DNA of 64,000 bases from Caulobacter vibrioides (GCF_002858865.1 NZ_PJRR01000007.1:140622-204621), one strand, 5' to 3'; counted from the stretch's first letter, positions 34,864 through 42,785 are shown. Translations and numbers: made by a program. Notes: a model not told the origin generated them from the sequence alone.

Positions 34864-34925
34864 GCCGCAAGTCCTCCCTCGAATCCGGCACGTCCCCCGC
34901 TTTCGGGGTTTGCGATGTCTCTAGA

Positions 34926-34939
34926 GGAAACCGGTGTCA
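34926..34939. promoter_or_regulatory. Putative UxuR operator upstream of hydratase-exuT
   Basis: GGAAACCGGTGTCA differs from the uxaA-side operator by one base. It lies 63 bp upstream of the hydratase start. It is more than 14 kb from kdgA, so the regulon is scattered. Confidence 0.7.
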
Positions 34940-35035
34940 TTGACAATCGGGGCTGAAACATCCTCGTGCATGGAAATCCGAGGCTGCTCAGAGCACGAGC
35001 ATTGCGCGCGCAGGGCCCATCACCGTCGTCGCGAC

Positions 35036-35080
35036 TTGACACCCGTAATAGCGCGTATAGCGTCGCGCGTTGAATTACGG
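35036..35080 (+). promoter_or_regulatory. Promoter and possible operator of the BlaI-type repressor
   Basis: TTGACA (35036-35041) and TATAGC (35056-35061) are separated by 14 bp, the short spacing of Caulobacter housekeeping promoters. CCGTAAT (35043-35049) and ATTACGG (35074-35080) form a perfect 7-bp inverted repeat around the -10, and TTACGGATGTAA gives a smaller one. These would suit autoregulation by the gene that starts at 35092. Confidence 0.5.
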
Positions 35081-35091
35081 ATGTAAGCGTT

Positions 35092-35454
35092 ATGCACATC
35101 ACCGCCGCCGAAGCCCATGTCATGGAAGCGCTCTGGCGCCGCTCGCCGCTGTCGGCCGACGAACTGGTGGCCGAGGTCGGCGCGGCGCAAAGCTGGGGCG
35201 AAGCCACCGTCAAGACGCTGATCAATCGTCTGCTGAAGAAGAAGGCCATCAAGTCCGAGCGCGCCGAGGGCAAGCACGGCTATCGGCCGCTGGTCGACCG
35301 CAGCGCCTATGTCCAGGCCGAAAGCCAGGGTCTTCTGGACCGCCTGTTCGACGGCCAACTGGCCCCCCTGATCAGCCACTTCGCCCAGCACCGGCCGCTG
35401 AAGCCCGACGAAGTGGCCAAGCTCAAGAAGCTTATCGACGAGATGGGCGAGTAG
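35092..35454 (+). CDS. BlaI/MecI/CopY-family transcriptional repressor
   Basis: A 120-residue winged-helix repressor: ITAAEAHVMEALWRRSPLSA, WGEATVKTLINRLLKKKAIKSER and the wing HGYRPLVDRSAYV, then the C-terminal dimerisation helices. BlaI proteins repress beta-lactamase or cell-wall stress genes and are inactivated by a BlaR1 sensor protease; no blaR1 follows here. CopY-like members respond to copper, but the metal-binding Cys motif is absent. Next downstream are an L,D-transpeptidase and a peptidoglycan peptidase, which may be relevant. Confidence 0.88.
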   Translation: MHITAAEAHVMEALWRRSPLSADELVAEVGAAQSWGEATVKTLINRLLKKKAIKSERAEGKHGYRPLVDRSAYVQAESQGLLDRLFDGQLAPLISHFAQHRPLKPDEVAKLKKLIDEMGE

Positions 35455-35797
35455 GCTTTTCAGCGAGCCCGTTACGGGCCGGACCTGGCGGGCCTCCATG
35501 GCCTTTCCGGCGGCGTCGATCATCGCGCTGACGGCGCAGTCGCCGATCACCAAGAGGTCGCGGGTCCCTCGCTGCAAGGCCTTGCCCGTCATCGCCCCGC
35601 GATCTTTCGGGCCGGGCCCCGGTCGCGGTGAAACCAACGGTGTGGCTTGAGGGTTCCTGTTGTCGAAAAACGTCGTCGCGGGACGAGGGGAGGGCTCGCC
35701 TTTCACGCTACCCGCGTTGACGCGGAAGGCCCCGCACGGCCATCTGTAACCCTTAACGCGGCTTGGCCGCGCGAGTGCGGCGGACCGTTCGACAGTG
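35455..35797. other. 343-bp gap with a possible decayed gene fragment
   Basis: No complete gene is visible. On the minus strand, bases about 35480-35600 read as protein-like sequence (RDLLVIGDCAVSAMIDAAGK and further) but without a start, and the frame runs on antisense to the BlaI gene. It may be a remnant or chance. The end of the gap is the leader of the L,D-transpeptidase. Confidence 0.3.
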
Positions 35798-37303
35798 ATG
35801 CGATTTACGAGAACCTGCGGCGCCTTGGCGGCGACGTTGAGCCTCCTGTCCCTCGAGGTCGCCCAGGCGCAGTCGCAGCGTCCGCCGGTGGTGGTCGCGC
35901 GTCCGGTGCAGAGCGGCCCGATCGTCGCGCCCCGGCCTGCCGTGATCCCGCCGGATCTGTCGGCGGTGCAGCTCAGCGTCGAACAGGTCGAGGTGCTGCG
36001 CGCCGTGCTGGGCGATGCCTATTCGCACGGCTTCGCGATGACCGCCTTCTCGCCGGATCGGGCGATCGAGCTCTACATGGCCGGGGATCCGGCCTCGCGC
36101 GCCGCCGGACAGGCGCAACTGGTCAGCCTCACCCTGGCCTATGCCCGCGCCGTGCGGACGGGACGGCTGCCGATCAGCGCCTTCAAGACCGAGTGGGGGC
36201 TGCGGCCGGCGGCCTATGATCCCGCGCCCGAGTTTGTGGCGGCCGTGCAGCAGGGCCGCCTGGCCGAATGGCTGGAGACCTTGCCGCCGCCCTACACGGG
36301 ATACCAGACCCTGCGGACGGGCCTGGCCACCTATCGCGACATCGCCGCCAAAGGCGGCTGGCTGCCCATCGCCGCCGGTCCGGAGCTGAAGGAGGGGGCG
36401 ACCGGCGCGCGCGTCGTGGCCCTTGAGGCCCGGCTGGCGGCCGAGGACCCCACGGTGGCGGTGGACGCCGCACCGGTGTTCGACGCGGCCCTGACCCAGG
36501 CCGTGCAGCGGGCGCAGAAGCGGTTTGGTCTCAATCCGAACGGGATCGTCGACAGAGCCACCCTGGCGGCGCTGAACATTCCCGTCGAGCGGCGGATCGA
36601 CCAGATCGTCGCCAATATGGAGCGCTGGCGCTGGTTGCCGCAGACCCTGCCGGCCGAGCGCATCCAGGTGAACGTGGCGGCCGCCATCCTGTCGGTCTTC
36701 CATCACGACACCCCGACCCTGACGATGCGTGCGGTCACCGGCCGCCCCGGCGATGAGACGCCGATGCTGTCGTCGATGATCCACAGCATCGTGCTGAACC
36801 CGCCGTGGAACGTGCCGCAGTCGATCGCGTCGAAGGAGATCTGGCCCAAGGAGCGGGCCAGCCCCGGCTATCTGGCGCGCAACGACTTCATCGTGATCCC
36901 GACCGAGGGCGGCGGCACGCGTCTGCAGCAGAAGGCCGGCCCGTTGGCGGCGCTGGGGAAGGTGAAGTTCGACTTCAACAATCCCTACGGCGTCTATCTG
37001 CACGACACCCCCAGCCGCTCGAGGTTCGACAGCTTCAGCCGCCTGGCCAGCCACGGCTGCGTGCGCCTGCAAAAGCCGATCGAGCTGGTCAACGAGGTGA
37101 TGCGCGACGATCCGACCTGGACGCCCGAGAAGGTCAACGAAACCCTGGCCTCGGGCGAGACGGTGCGGGCCAAGCTGCCCCAGCAGATCGCCGTCTACCT
37201 GCTGTACTGGACGGCGTATGTGACGCCGGACGGGCAGGTGAACTTCCGCCAGGATCCCTATGGCTGGGATCGGCAGCTGGTGCAGCGTATCGCCGCACTC
37301 TGA
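35798..37303 (+). CDS. L,D-transpeptidase, YcbB/LdtD type
   Basis: A 501-residue periplasmic enzyme that makes 3-3 peptidoglycan cross-links or attaches proteins to the wall. A signal peptide (to about residue 26, SLEVAQAQ) is followed by an N-terminal scaffold domain, a peptidoglycan-binding helical domain (GATGARVVALEARL; RAQKRFGLNPNGIVD near 240) and the YkuD catalytic domain with nucleophile Cys in LASHGCVRLQKPIEL near residue 420. The start could be GTG 35795 or ATG 35798. It is followed 71 bp later by a YcbK-type peptidase, the same pair found in E. coli (ldtD-mepK). Confidence 0.9.
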   Translation: MRFTRTCGALAATLSLLSLEVAQAQSQRPPVVVARPVQSGPIVAPRPAVIPPDLSAVQLSVEQVEVLRAVLGDAYSHGFAMTAFSPDRAIELYMAGDPASRAAGQAQLVSLTLAYARAVRTGRLPISAFKTEWGLRPAAYDPAPEFVAAVQQGRLAEWLETLPPPYTGYQTLRTGLATYRDIAAKGGWLPIAAGPELKEGATGARVVALEARLAAEDPTVAVDAAPVFDAALTQAVQRAQKRFGLNPNGIVDRATLAALNIPVERRIDQIVANMERWRWLPQTLPAERIQVNVAAAILSVFHHDTPTLTMRAVTGRPGDETPMLSSMIHSIVLNPPWNVPQSIASKEIWPKERASPGYLARNDFIVIPTEGGGTRLQQKAGPLAALGKVKFDFNNPYGVYLHDTPSRSRFDSFSRLASHGCVRLQKPIELVNEVMRDDPTWTPEKVNETLASGETVRAKLPQQIAVYLLYWTAYVTPDGQVNFRQDPYGWDRQLVQRIAAL

Positions 37304-37374
37304 TACGGCTCAGCTTGCATTCAGGCCCGTCATGAGGTGTCCTCCCGACCTTCCGTGTCGGGTAAGGCGTAATC

Positions 37375-38025
37375 ATGCATCGACGTAAGCTGCTCCAGTG
37401 GGGGCTGGGCGCTATCGGGGCTGGACTTCTGCCATTGGCGGCGCGCGCCGACGACGACATCATCGGCGCGCTGCTGGAGGGCAAGATGCCTCAGGCCACG
37501 CCGGTTCCGCCGCCGAGCACCGTCGCTGCGACGGTCGCTTCGATCGATCCGCCCGCGCTGAAGCCTGCTGTGGATCCGCGCTGGGTTCATCTCCACAACG
37601 TCCATACCGGCGAGAAGCTGGAAGCGGTCTACTGGGAGAACGGCGACTATGTTCCGGACGCCGTGAGTGCGCTGGACAAGGTGCTGCGCGACTATCGCAA
37701 CGATGAAGTCCATCCCATCGACCGGGGCCTCTACGACCTGCTCGACCAGATCGCCCGCAAGACCCAGAGCAAGGGTCCGTTCCAGGTGATCTCGGGCTAC
37801 CGCTCTCCGGCGACCAACCGTCTGCTGTCCAAGCGCAGCGGCGAGGTGGCCAAGAAGAGCCTGCACATGGATGGCAAGGCCATGGACATCTTCCTGGAGG
37901 ATGTCGAGCTCAAGCACGTCCGCGCTGCAGCTTTGGATCTGAGCGTTGGCGGCGTCGGCTACTATCCGACCAGCAACTTCGTCCATGTCGATGTCGGACC
38001 GGTCCGCAAGTGGACGGGGACCTGA
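37375..38025 (+). CDS. DUF882 / M15-type peptidoglycan peptidase, YcbK (MepK)-like
   Basis: A 216-residue exported zinc peptidase. The N-terminus MHRRKLLQWGLGAIGAGLLP is a twin-arginine-like signal. The catalytic domain shows VISGYRSPATNRLLSKRSG, the zinc ligands in SLHMDGKAMDIF (HxxxxxxD) and NFVHVDVG (His). E. coli MepK cleaves 3-3 cross-links, the product of LdtD; the neighbouring upstream gene is an LdtD-type enzyme, so the pair probably builds and cuts the same bond. Co-transcription is likely. Confidence 0.88.
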   Translation: MHRRKLLQWGLGAIGAGLLPLAARADDDIIGALLEGKMPQATPVPPPSTVAATVASIDPPALKPAVDPRWVHLHNVHTGEKLEAVYWENGDYVPDAVSALDKVLRDYRNDEVHPIDRGLYDLLDQIARKTQSKGPFQVISGYRSPATNRLLSKRSGEVAKKSLHMDGKAMDIFLEDVELKHVRAAALDLSVGGVGYYPTSNFVHVDVGPVRKWTGT

Positions 38026-38133
38026 GGCGCTACTCGCCTCTTAGCCGAATTCGATAACCAAGCTCTGGTTCACCTGTTTAGACCGTGATAGCGGGCTTCA
38101 AGGCTAAGTCGGCGTGGATGGCGGACCGTTGAG

Positions 38134-38466
38134 ATGAGCGAGCGTCGTGGCAATCCTTTTGGCTTGTTCTTGCTGGGTTTCGTCGTCGGCGTGCTGGCCA
38201 CCTTCGGGACCATTCTGTTCCTGACGTCCAGCGGCGGCGGCTACGAGGACGGACCCGCCGAGACCCGCACCGCCGCCGATGATGCCGCAGCGGCCGCGAT
38301 GGCCGCCAAGGCGACACAGCCTGCGCCGCCAAAGGCCGAGGCCGTCGCGCCCCCGCCGGAAGTCCCCGCCAATCCGTCGATCCGTCAGACGGGACCCGCG
38401 CCGGAGCTCGATCCTCAGGTCGCCGACGACGCGGCGGCCGCGGGCATGACCTCGCGCACGCGCTAA
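38134..38466 (+). CDS. Single-pass membrane protein with C-terminal GMTSR motif
   Basis: A 110-residue protein of unknown function. One transmembrane helix (FGLFLLGFVVGVLATFGTILF, residues 9-29) is followed by an Ala/Pro/Glu-rich region and the C-terminus VADDAAAAGMTSRTR. The same ending (ADVAATGMTSR) closes the otherwise different protein at 57751-58245. The ATG at 38134 is preceded by a weak ribosome-binding site. The Pro-rich tail is probably periplasmic or cytoplasmic linker; orientation is unclear. Confidence 0.7.
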   Translation: MSERRGNPFGLFLLGFVVGVLATFGTILFLTSSGGGYEDGPAETRTAADDAAAAAMAAKATQPAPPKAEAVAPPPEVPANPSIRQTGPAPELDPQVADDAAAAGMTSRTR

Positions 38467-38580
38467 CCCGCTTCGCCCGCCCAGGGTGCGACACGCCGCC
38501 TCAGCGGCGGCGCAAGCCTGCTGACACATCGCTGGCGACAAGGTGGGCGCAGGGTCCCTGGATGATCAGGGAGAACCAGC

Positions 38581-38943
38581 GTGGCCATCAAGGGAAGCTG
38601 TTGCTGCGGCGGCGTTCAGTTTGAACTCTTCGAGCGTCCGGCCATGGTTGGCGTTTGCCACTGTTCGCGCTGCCGCAAGGCGGGATCGAGCGTCTACGCC
38701 TATGTGCGCGCCGAGGCGTTCTTCTGGGTTTCGGGTCGCGATCTGGTCGCCCGCTACGCGCCAACGCCGCCGCTGCGGTTCAATCGCTGCTTTTGCGCCC
38801 GCTGCGGGACGGCGCTGGGAGACCCGTTTTCCGGGCGTGTCCTGGCGATCGCCGCAAGTTGCCTGGACGATGGCGTGCGCCTGACGCCCGACTTCCATGA
38901 GTTTGTTGCGGACGGCCAATTCTGGCGTCGCGCTGAAGTCTGA
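38581..38943 (+). CDS. GFA (CENP-V/GFA) domain zinc protein
   Basis: A 120-residue protein with the glutathione-dependent formaldehyde-activating (GFA) fold. Zinc-binding cysteines are in GSCCCGGVQFE, VCHCSRCRKAG and CFCARCGTALG. Most members of the family are of unknown activity and do not act on formaldehyde. The GTG start at 38581 has GGGAG upstream. It stands alone; a terminator shared with pstS follows. Confidence 0.88.
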   Translation: MAIKGSCCCGGVQFELFERPAMVGVCHCSRCRKAGSSVYAYVRAEAFFWVSGRDLVARYAPTPPLRFNRCFCARCGTALGDPFSGRVLAIAASCLDDGVRLTPDFHEFVADGQFWRRAEV

Positions 38944-38960
38944 TCGATCCAGCGCGCACG

Positions 38961-38988
38961 AAAAAGGCGGCCGCGTCAGCGACCGCCT
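38961..38988 (-). terminator. Rho-independent terminator of pstS
   Basis: AGGCGGCCGC pairs with GCGACCGCCT (nine of ten) around a GTCA loop; on the minus strand it runs into TTTT. It lies 24 bp beyond the pstS stop and 17 bp after the GFA gene. Confidence 0.7.
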
Positions 38989-39012
38989 CTGTCGTTCAGG
39001 CTTTGGCCAAGG

Positions 39013-40053
39013 CTAGTTCTTCGGCGCCGGCATCGGCGTCAGGGCGTTGGCCTTCTGCTTCATTTGAATGTGCACCGCCGGCGGCAGCGGGATCATGCCG
39101 CGATTTTGCAGATAGCCGCCGCGACCGGTCGCCGCGTCGGACACAAACTCGGACACGAACTCCTTCAGACCCGGCGTCACACCGACCTGGGACTTCTTCA
39201 CATAGATGTAGAGCGAGCGCGACAGCGGGTATTGGCCGCTGGCGATCGTCTGGGCCGTCGGCTTCACGCCGTTGATCGACGCGCCCTTGATGCGCGAGCC
39301 GTTCTCTTCGAGGAACGAGTAGCCGAACACGCCCAGGGCGTTGGGGGTCTTTTCGATGGTGCCGACGATGGCGTTGTCGTTTTCGCCCGCGTCGACCCAG
39401 CCGCCGTCGGTGCGCATCGGCGACACGGTGGCCTTGAACTTCTTCTCGTCTGCGGCCTTCATCTTGGCCAGGGTCGGCAGCTTTCCAGCGCCGCCCTCGA
39501 TGGCCAGTTCGATCCAGGCGTCACGGGTGCCCGAGGTGGGCGGCGGGCCGTAGGCCAGGATGCGGGCGTTCGGCAGGCCGGGGCCGACTTCGCTCCACGA
39601 CTTGTAGGGCTGCTTGACCACCTGGCCGCCGCGCAGGGTCTGGTCGGCGAGGGCCAGATACAGCTGCTCGAGCTTGAAGTTGAAGTCCGGGCCCTTCTTG
39701 TTCGACGCGACGACGATGCCGTCGAAGCCGATCTTGATCTCGACGATGTCCTTCACGCCGGCCTTCTGGCAGGCCAGGAACTCGGACCTCTTCATTTGAC
39801 GCGAGGCGTTGGCGATGTCGGGGAACTTCTCACCCGCGCCGCCGCAGAACATCTTGATGCCGCCACCGGTGCCGAGCGCTTCAATGCGCGGCGACTTCTT
39901 GCCGGTCTTCTTGGCGAAGTTCTCAGCCACGCGCGTCGAGAACGGGAACACGGTCGAAGATCCGACCGCCCAGATCTGATCGCGGGCCGCATGGGCTTGG
40001 TCGGCGACGGCGAGCAGAGCGACGGTGGCGACCGCGCCGATGAGCTTGTTCAT
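39013..40053 (-). CDS. pstS: Periplasmic phosphate-binding protein PstS
   Basis: Captures phosphate in the periplasm for the PstCAB transporter. A signal peptide (MNKLIGAVATVALLAVADQAHA) precedes the binding domain: IWAVGSSTVFPFSTRVAENF, GTGGGIKMFCGG, PTSGTRDAWIE and SRSLYIYVKKSQ. The start is ATG 40053; a longer frame upstream would read through the Pho box. pstCAB genes are not adjacent in this window. The three-repeat Pho box 64 bp upstream predicts PhoB-dependent expression under phosphate starvation. Confidence 0.94.
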   Translation of the reverse strand: MNKLIGAVATVALLAVADQAHAARDQIWAVGSSTVFPFSTRVAENFAKKTGKKSPRIEALGTGGGIKMFCGGAGEKFPDIANASRQMKRSEFLACQKAGVKDIVEIKIGFDGIVVASNKKGPDFNFKLEQLYLALADQTLRGGQVVKQPYKSWSEVGPGLPNARILAYGPPPTSGTRDAWIELAIEGGAGKLPTLAKMKAADEKKFKATVSPMRTDGGWVDAGENDNAIVGTIEKTPNALGVFGYSFLEENGSRIKGASINGVKPTAQTIASGQYPLSRSLYIYVKKSQVGVTPGLKEFVSEFVSDAATGRGGYLQNRGMIPLPPAVHIQMKQKANALTPMPAPKN

Positions 40054-40116
40054 GTCGTCAAATCCTGTCTCGTCCGGACGCAACGGAAGCGTGCCAGACT
40101 GATGACGGGCTTTTGT

Positions 40117-40143
40117 CACAGTTTGACGACAGTTTTAAGACAG
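40117..40143 (-). promoter_or_regulatory. Pho box upstream of pstS
   Basis: On the minus strand CTGTC-TTAAAA-CTGTC-GTCAAA-CTGTG gives three direct repeats spaced exactly 11 bp, the form of a PhoB-binding site. It ends 64 bp before the pstS ATG, leaving room for a -10 element. Confidence 0.88.
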
Positions 40144-40177
40144 TAAATCCGTCGATCGACGAAGCTCGACCCATTCC

Positions 40178-42562
40178 TCAGGGGCGCGGCTCCTGCGGCG
40201 GCGGGGCCAGCGGAACGCCGCTATTGGCCGGCGGGGCGGGTTCGTCGGTAGGCGAGGTGAACGGCGCCAGCGGCAAGCCGTCCGGCCCAAGCTCGCCCTC
40301 CAGCGGCAGGCCCAGGTCCTCCAGCGGGTCCTCCTCGACGACGGGGGCGACATCGCGGCCCAGCGCCGAAAGCATGAACGCCTTCCAGATCCTGGCGGGC
40401 TCGCCGCCGCCGACCACGCCGTTCATCGAGCTGTTGTCGTCATTGCCCAGCCAGACGCCCACGACCAGGTCCTCGACGTAACCGACGAAGATGGCGTCGT
40501 GATAGTCCTGGGTGGTGCCGGTCTTGCCGAAGGCGCCGGGGATGGCGGCTTCCACGCCTGTGCCGCGATGGGTCGCCGACCGCAGCAGGTCGCGCATGTT
40601 GGCCAGCACCTTGGGGTCATAGGCCTTGGTCTTGGGCTTCTTGAACTCGGTCACCCCATGCGGAACGATCGGATACTCGCCGGCCGCGACCGAGGCATAG
40701 GCGGCGGTCAGGCGGGTCAGGCTCATCGGACCTGTACCCAACGCCATGGTCAGGTCGGACGGGATCTCCTCGGTGACGCCCAGGTCTCGGGCGACCTTGA
40801 TCACCTTGGCGGGACCCAGATCATGCGCCAGGCGCACCGCCGCCACATTGGACGAGCCGGCGAAGGCGGTGATCAGCGGCACCTCTCGGGCGTGATACTT
40901 GCCCTCGTGGTTCTTGGGCATGTAGCCGCTGACCTGGACGGGGGTGTCTAGGATCGGCGTCGTGACCGTCATGCCCTCGCGCAGGGCGGCCAGATAGACG
41001 AACAGCTTGAACGCCGAGCCCGGCTGACGCTCGGCGTCCGCGCGGTTGAACTGGCTCTGCTTGTAGTCGCGACCGCCGACCATGGCGACGACTCGGCCAT
41101 CTCTGCGCATGGCGACCAGGGCGCCCTGGGTGACGTTCAGCACCTGGCCGTCGCGCTCGATATGGTCGTTGAGGATCCGCTCGGCCTTCTCCTGCAGCTC
41201 AGGATCCAGCGTCGTCTTGACGATGGTCTCGCCGTAGCGGGCTCCGATCAGGGCGCGAGCCTGGGGCAGGGCCCAGTCGGCGAAGTAGGAGCCGGTCGGC
41301 AGCTTGTCTTCCGGTTCGACGGGCGACACTTCACCGACCGCGTCGGCCTCCGCCTGGGTGATGGTCTTGGTCTCGACCATGGCGCCCAGCACCACGCGCA
41401 TGCGCTCGCGCGCGCCTTCGATATTGTTGGTCGGGGCCAGGCGCGAGGGCGCCTTGACCAGACCGGCCAGCATCGCCGCCTCGCCGATCGACAGCTGCTC
41501 GGGCGGCTTGCCGAAATAGTGGCGGGCTGCGGCGCGCAGGCCAAAGGCGCCGTCGCCGAAATAGACCGACGACAGGTAGCGCGACAGGATCTCATCCTTG
41601 GAGAGCCGCGCTTCCAGATAGACGGCGATCAGCGCCTCCTGCGCCTTGCGCCGCAGATTGCGATCGCTGGACAGGAAGGCGTTCTTGGCTAGCTGCTGGG
41701 TGATGGTCGAACCGCCTTCGGACACCCCGCCCGCCTGGGCATTGCGGCCCAGCGCGCGGGCGATGGCCTTCGGGTCGACGCCCATGTGGCTGTAGAACCG
41801 ACGATCCTCGATGGCGATGAAGGCCCCCGGCACGTAAGGCGGCAGCTTGGCCACATCGATCGGCGCTTCCTTGTAGGAGCCCCGGCGGGCGATGGGCGAG
41901 CCGTCCTCGGCCACCAGCACGATCGCCGAGTTGTCCAGCGGCTCCAGCGCGCGGCTCAGCGGCAGCGACCAGAACAGCGAGGCGATCAGAACGATCACCA
42001 GCAGCACCGCCGCGCCCGCGCCGATCAGCCAGGCCGGACGCTTCCAGATCGGCGGCTTGGCGGCGCCTTTCGCCGGCTCGGGCGGCGTCGGGACAGACGT
42101 CTCGGCCTTGGCTTCCGGGGCGTCCTCAGCCTCGGCCGTGGTCGGAGGCTCTGCAGGGGCCTCGGGCGGGACGTCTTGCGCGGGCTCGACTTCGGGTTCG
42201 GTCGGGGACTCAAGGTCCGCCGCGGCGTCGGCTTCGAGCGTTTCGGCGCGGTCTGCCTCGACCGAGACCGGCTCGGCGTCCGGCTCGGGCGAGGGCAGGG
42301 GCTCGAACAGATCCGCGTCGGCGTCGTCAGGGGCGGCCGTGGAGGTCGAGGGAGTCTGCGCCTCGGGGGCGGCCACGGCTTCAGGCTGGGCGCGGCGCGA
42401 CTTGCGCGGACGGCGCGGCTTCTGTGCGGCGTCTTCGGGCGCAGCGGGATCCAGGCCGGCGGCCTCGGTCATCACCGTCTGGGCGCGCGGCTTTCGCGGC
42501 CGCCGAGGCTTCGGCGCCGGCGCGGCGGGAACGTCGTCTGCAGGGTCGGTAGGATCAGACAT
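40178..42562 (-). CDS. Class A penicillin-binding protein (PBP1A-type)
   Basis: A 794-residue bifunctional peptidoglycan synthase. The first 190 residues are an acidic/Pro-Ala-rich cytoplasmic tail with basic RRPRKPR patches, followed by one transmembrane helix (AWLIGAGAAVLLVIVLIASL). The glycosyltransferase domain has EDRRFYSHMGVD, GGSTITQQLAKN and RKAQEALIAVYLE. The transpeptidase domain has the nucleophile in PGSAFKLFVY (SxxK), SSNVAA (SxN) and KTGTT. The very long N-terminal tail is unusual for the family and may dock division or polarity factors; that is inference. Confidence 0.95.
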   Translation of the reverse strand: MSDPTDPADDVPAAPAPKPRRPRKPRAQTVMTEAAGLDPAAPEDAAQKPRRPRKSRRAQPEAVAAPEAQTPSTSTAAPDDADADLFEPLPSPEPDAEPVSVEADRAETLEADAAADLESPTEPEVEPAQDVPPEAPAEPPTTAEAEDAPEAKAETSVPTPPEPAKGAAKPPIWKRPAWLIGAGAAVLLVIVLIASLFWSLPLSRALEPLDNSAIVLVAEDGSPIARRGSYKEAPIDVAKLPPYVPGAFIAIEDRRFYSHMGVDPKAIARALGRNAQAGGVSEGGSTITQQLAKNAFLSSDRNLRRKAQEALIAVYLEARLSKDEILSRYLSSVYFGDGAFGLRAAARHYFGKPPEQLSIGEAAMLAGLVKAPSRLAPTNNIEGARERMRVVLGAMVETKTITQAEADAVGEVSPVEPEDKLPTGSYFADWALPQARALIGARYGETIVKTTLDPELQEKAERILNDHIERDGQVLNVTQGALVAMRRDGRVVAMVGGRDYKQSQFNRADAERQPGSAFKLFVYLAALREGMTVTTPILDTPVQVSGYMPKNHEGKYHAREVPLITAFAGSSNVAAVRLAHDLGPAKVIKVARDLGVTEEIPSDLTMALGTGPMSLTRLTAAYASVAAGEYPIVPHGVTEFKKPKTKAYDPKVLANMRDLLRSATHRGTGVEAAIPGAFGKTGTTQDYHDAIFVGYVEDLVVGVWLGNDDNSSMNGVVGGGEPARIWKAFMLSALGRDVAPVVEEDPLEDLGLPLEGELGPDGLPLAPFTSPTDEPAPPANSGVPLAPPPQEPRP

Positions 42563-42670
42563 AGGCTTGGCGCTCGCTTCGGGCGCAGGCCCTCAATCGT
42601 CGAGCGCGCTCATATCACACGGCCGGGGCAAGCCAAGCGGGCGGCTGACGAAGAATTTTCAAGGCGGCTC

Positions 42671-42698
42671 TTGAACACCCGAAAAGTGAACATAGATC
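42671..42698 (+). promoter_or_regulatory. Predicted promoter of the candidate small RNA
   Basis: TTGAAC, 14 bp, CATAGATC fits the Caulobacter housekeeping pattern (TTGAC, 10-14 bp, GCTANAWC) at most positions. A start near 42705 would place a 15-nt hairpin at the very 5' end of the transcript. Confidence 0.55.
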
Positions 42699-42704
42699 AC
42701 CAAC

Positions 42705-42785
42705 GTGAGGCTGAGAGCCTCTGCCCTTCCTGGGGCGTTTCCTCCCTACTTATTCCAGCCCGGCTTTTCGCCGGGCTTTTCTTTT
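42705..42785 (+). ncRNA. Candidate trans-acting small RNA, about 80 nt
   Basis: Between the PBP gene (divergent) and the TonB receptor (antisense, ending at 42848) lies a complete transcription unit without a reading frame. It has a promoter-like element, a perfect 5' hairpin GAGGCTGAGAGCCTC (42707-42721), an unpaired C/U-rich stretch containing GGCGTTTCCTCCCTACTT, and a strong terminator (AGCCCGGC/GCCGGGCT, then TTTTCTTTT). The TCCTCCC segment is complementary to Shine-Dalgarno sequences, as in many alphaproteobacterial regulatory RNAs. Targets are unknown. The neighbouring receptor gene is one possible target since such RNAs often act on outer-membrane receptors. Confidence 0.65.
42757..42785 (+). 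terminator. Strong rho-independent terminator of the candidate sRNA
   Basis: AGCCCGGC and GCCGGGCT form a perfect 8-bp stem with a TTTTC loop, followed by TTTTCTTTT on the plus strand. No plus-strand protein gene lies upstream, so it must belong to a non-coding transcript. Confidence 0.88.
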
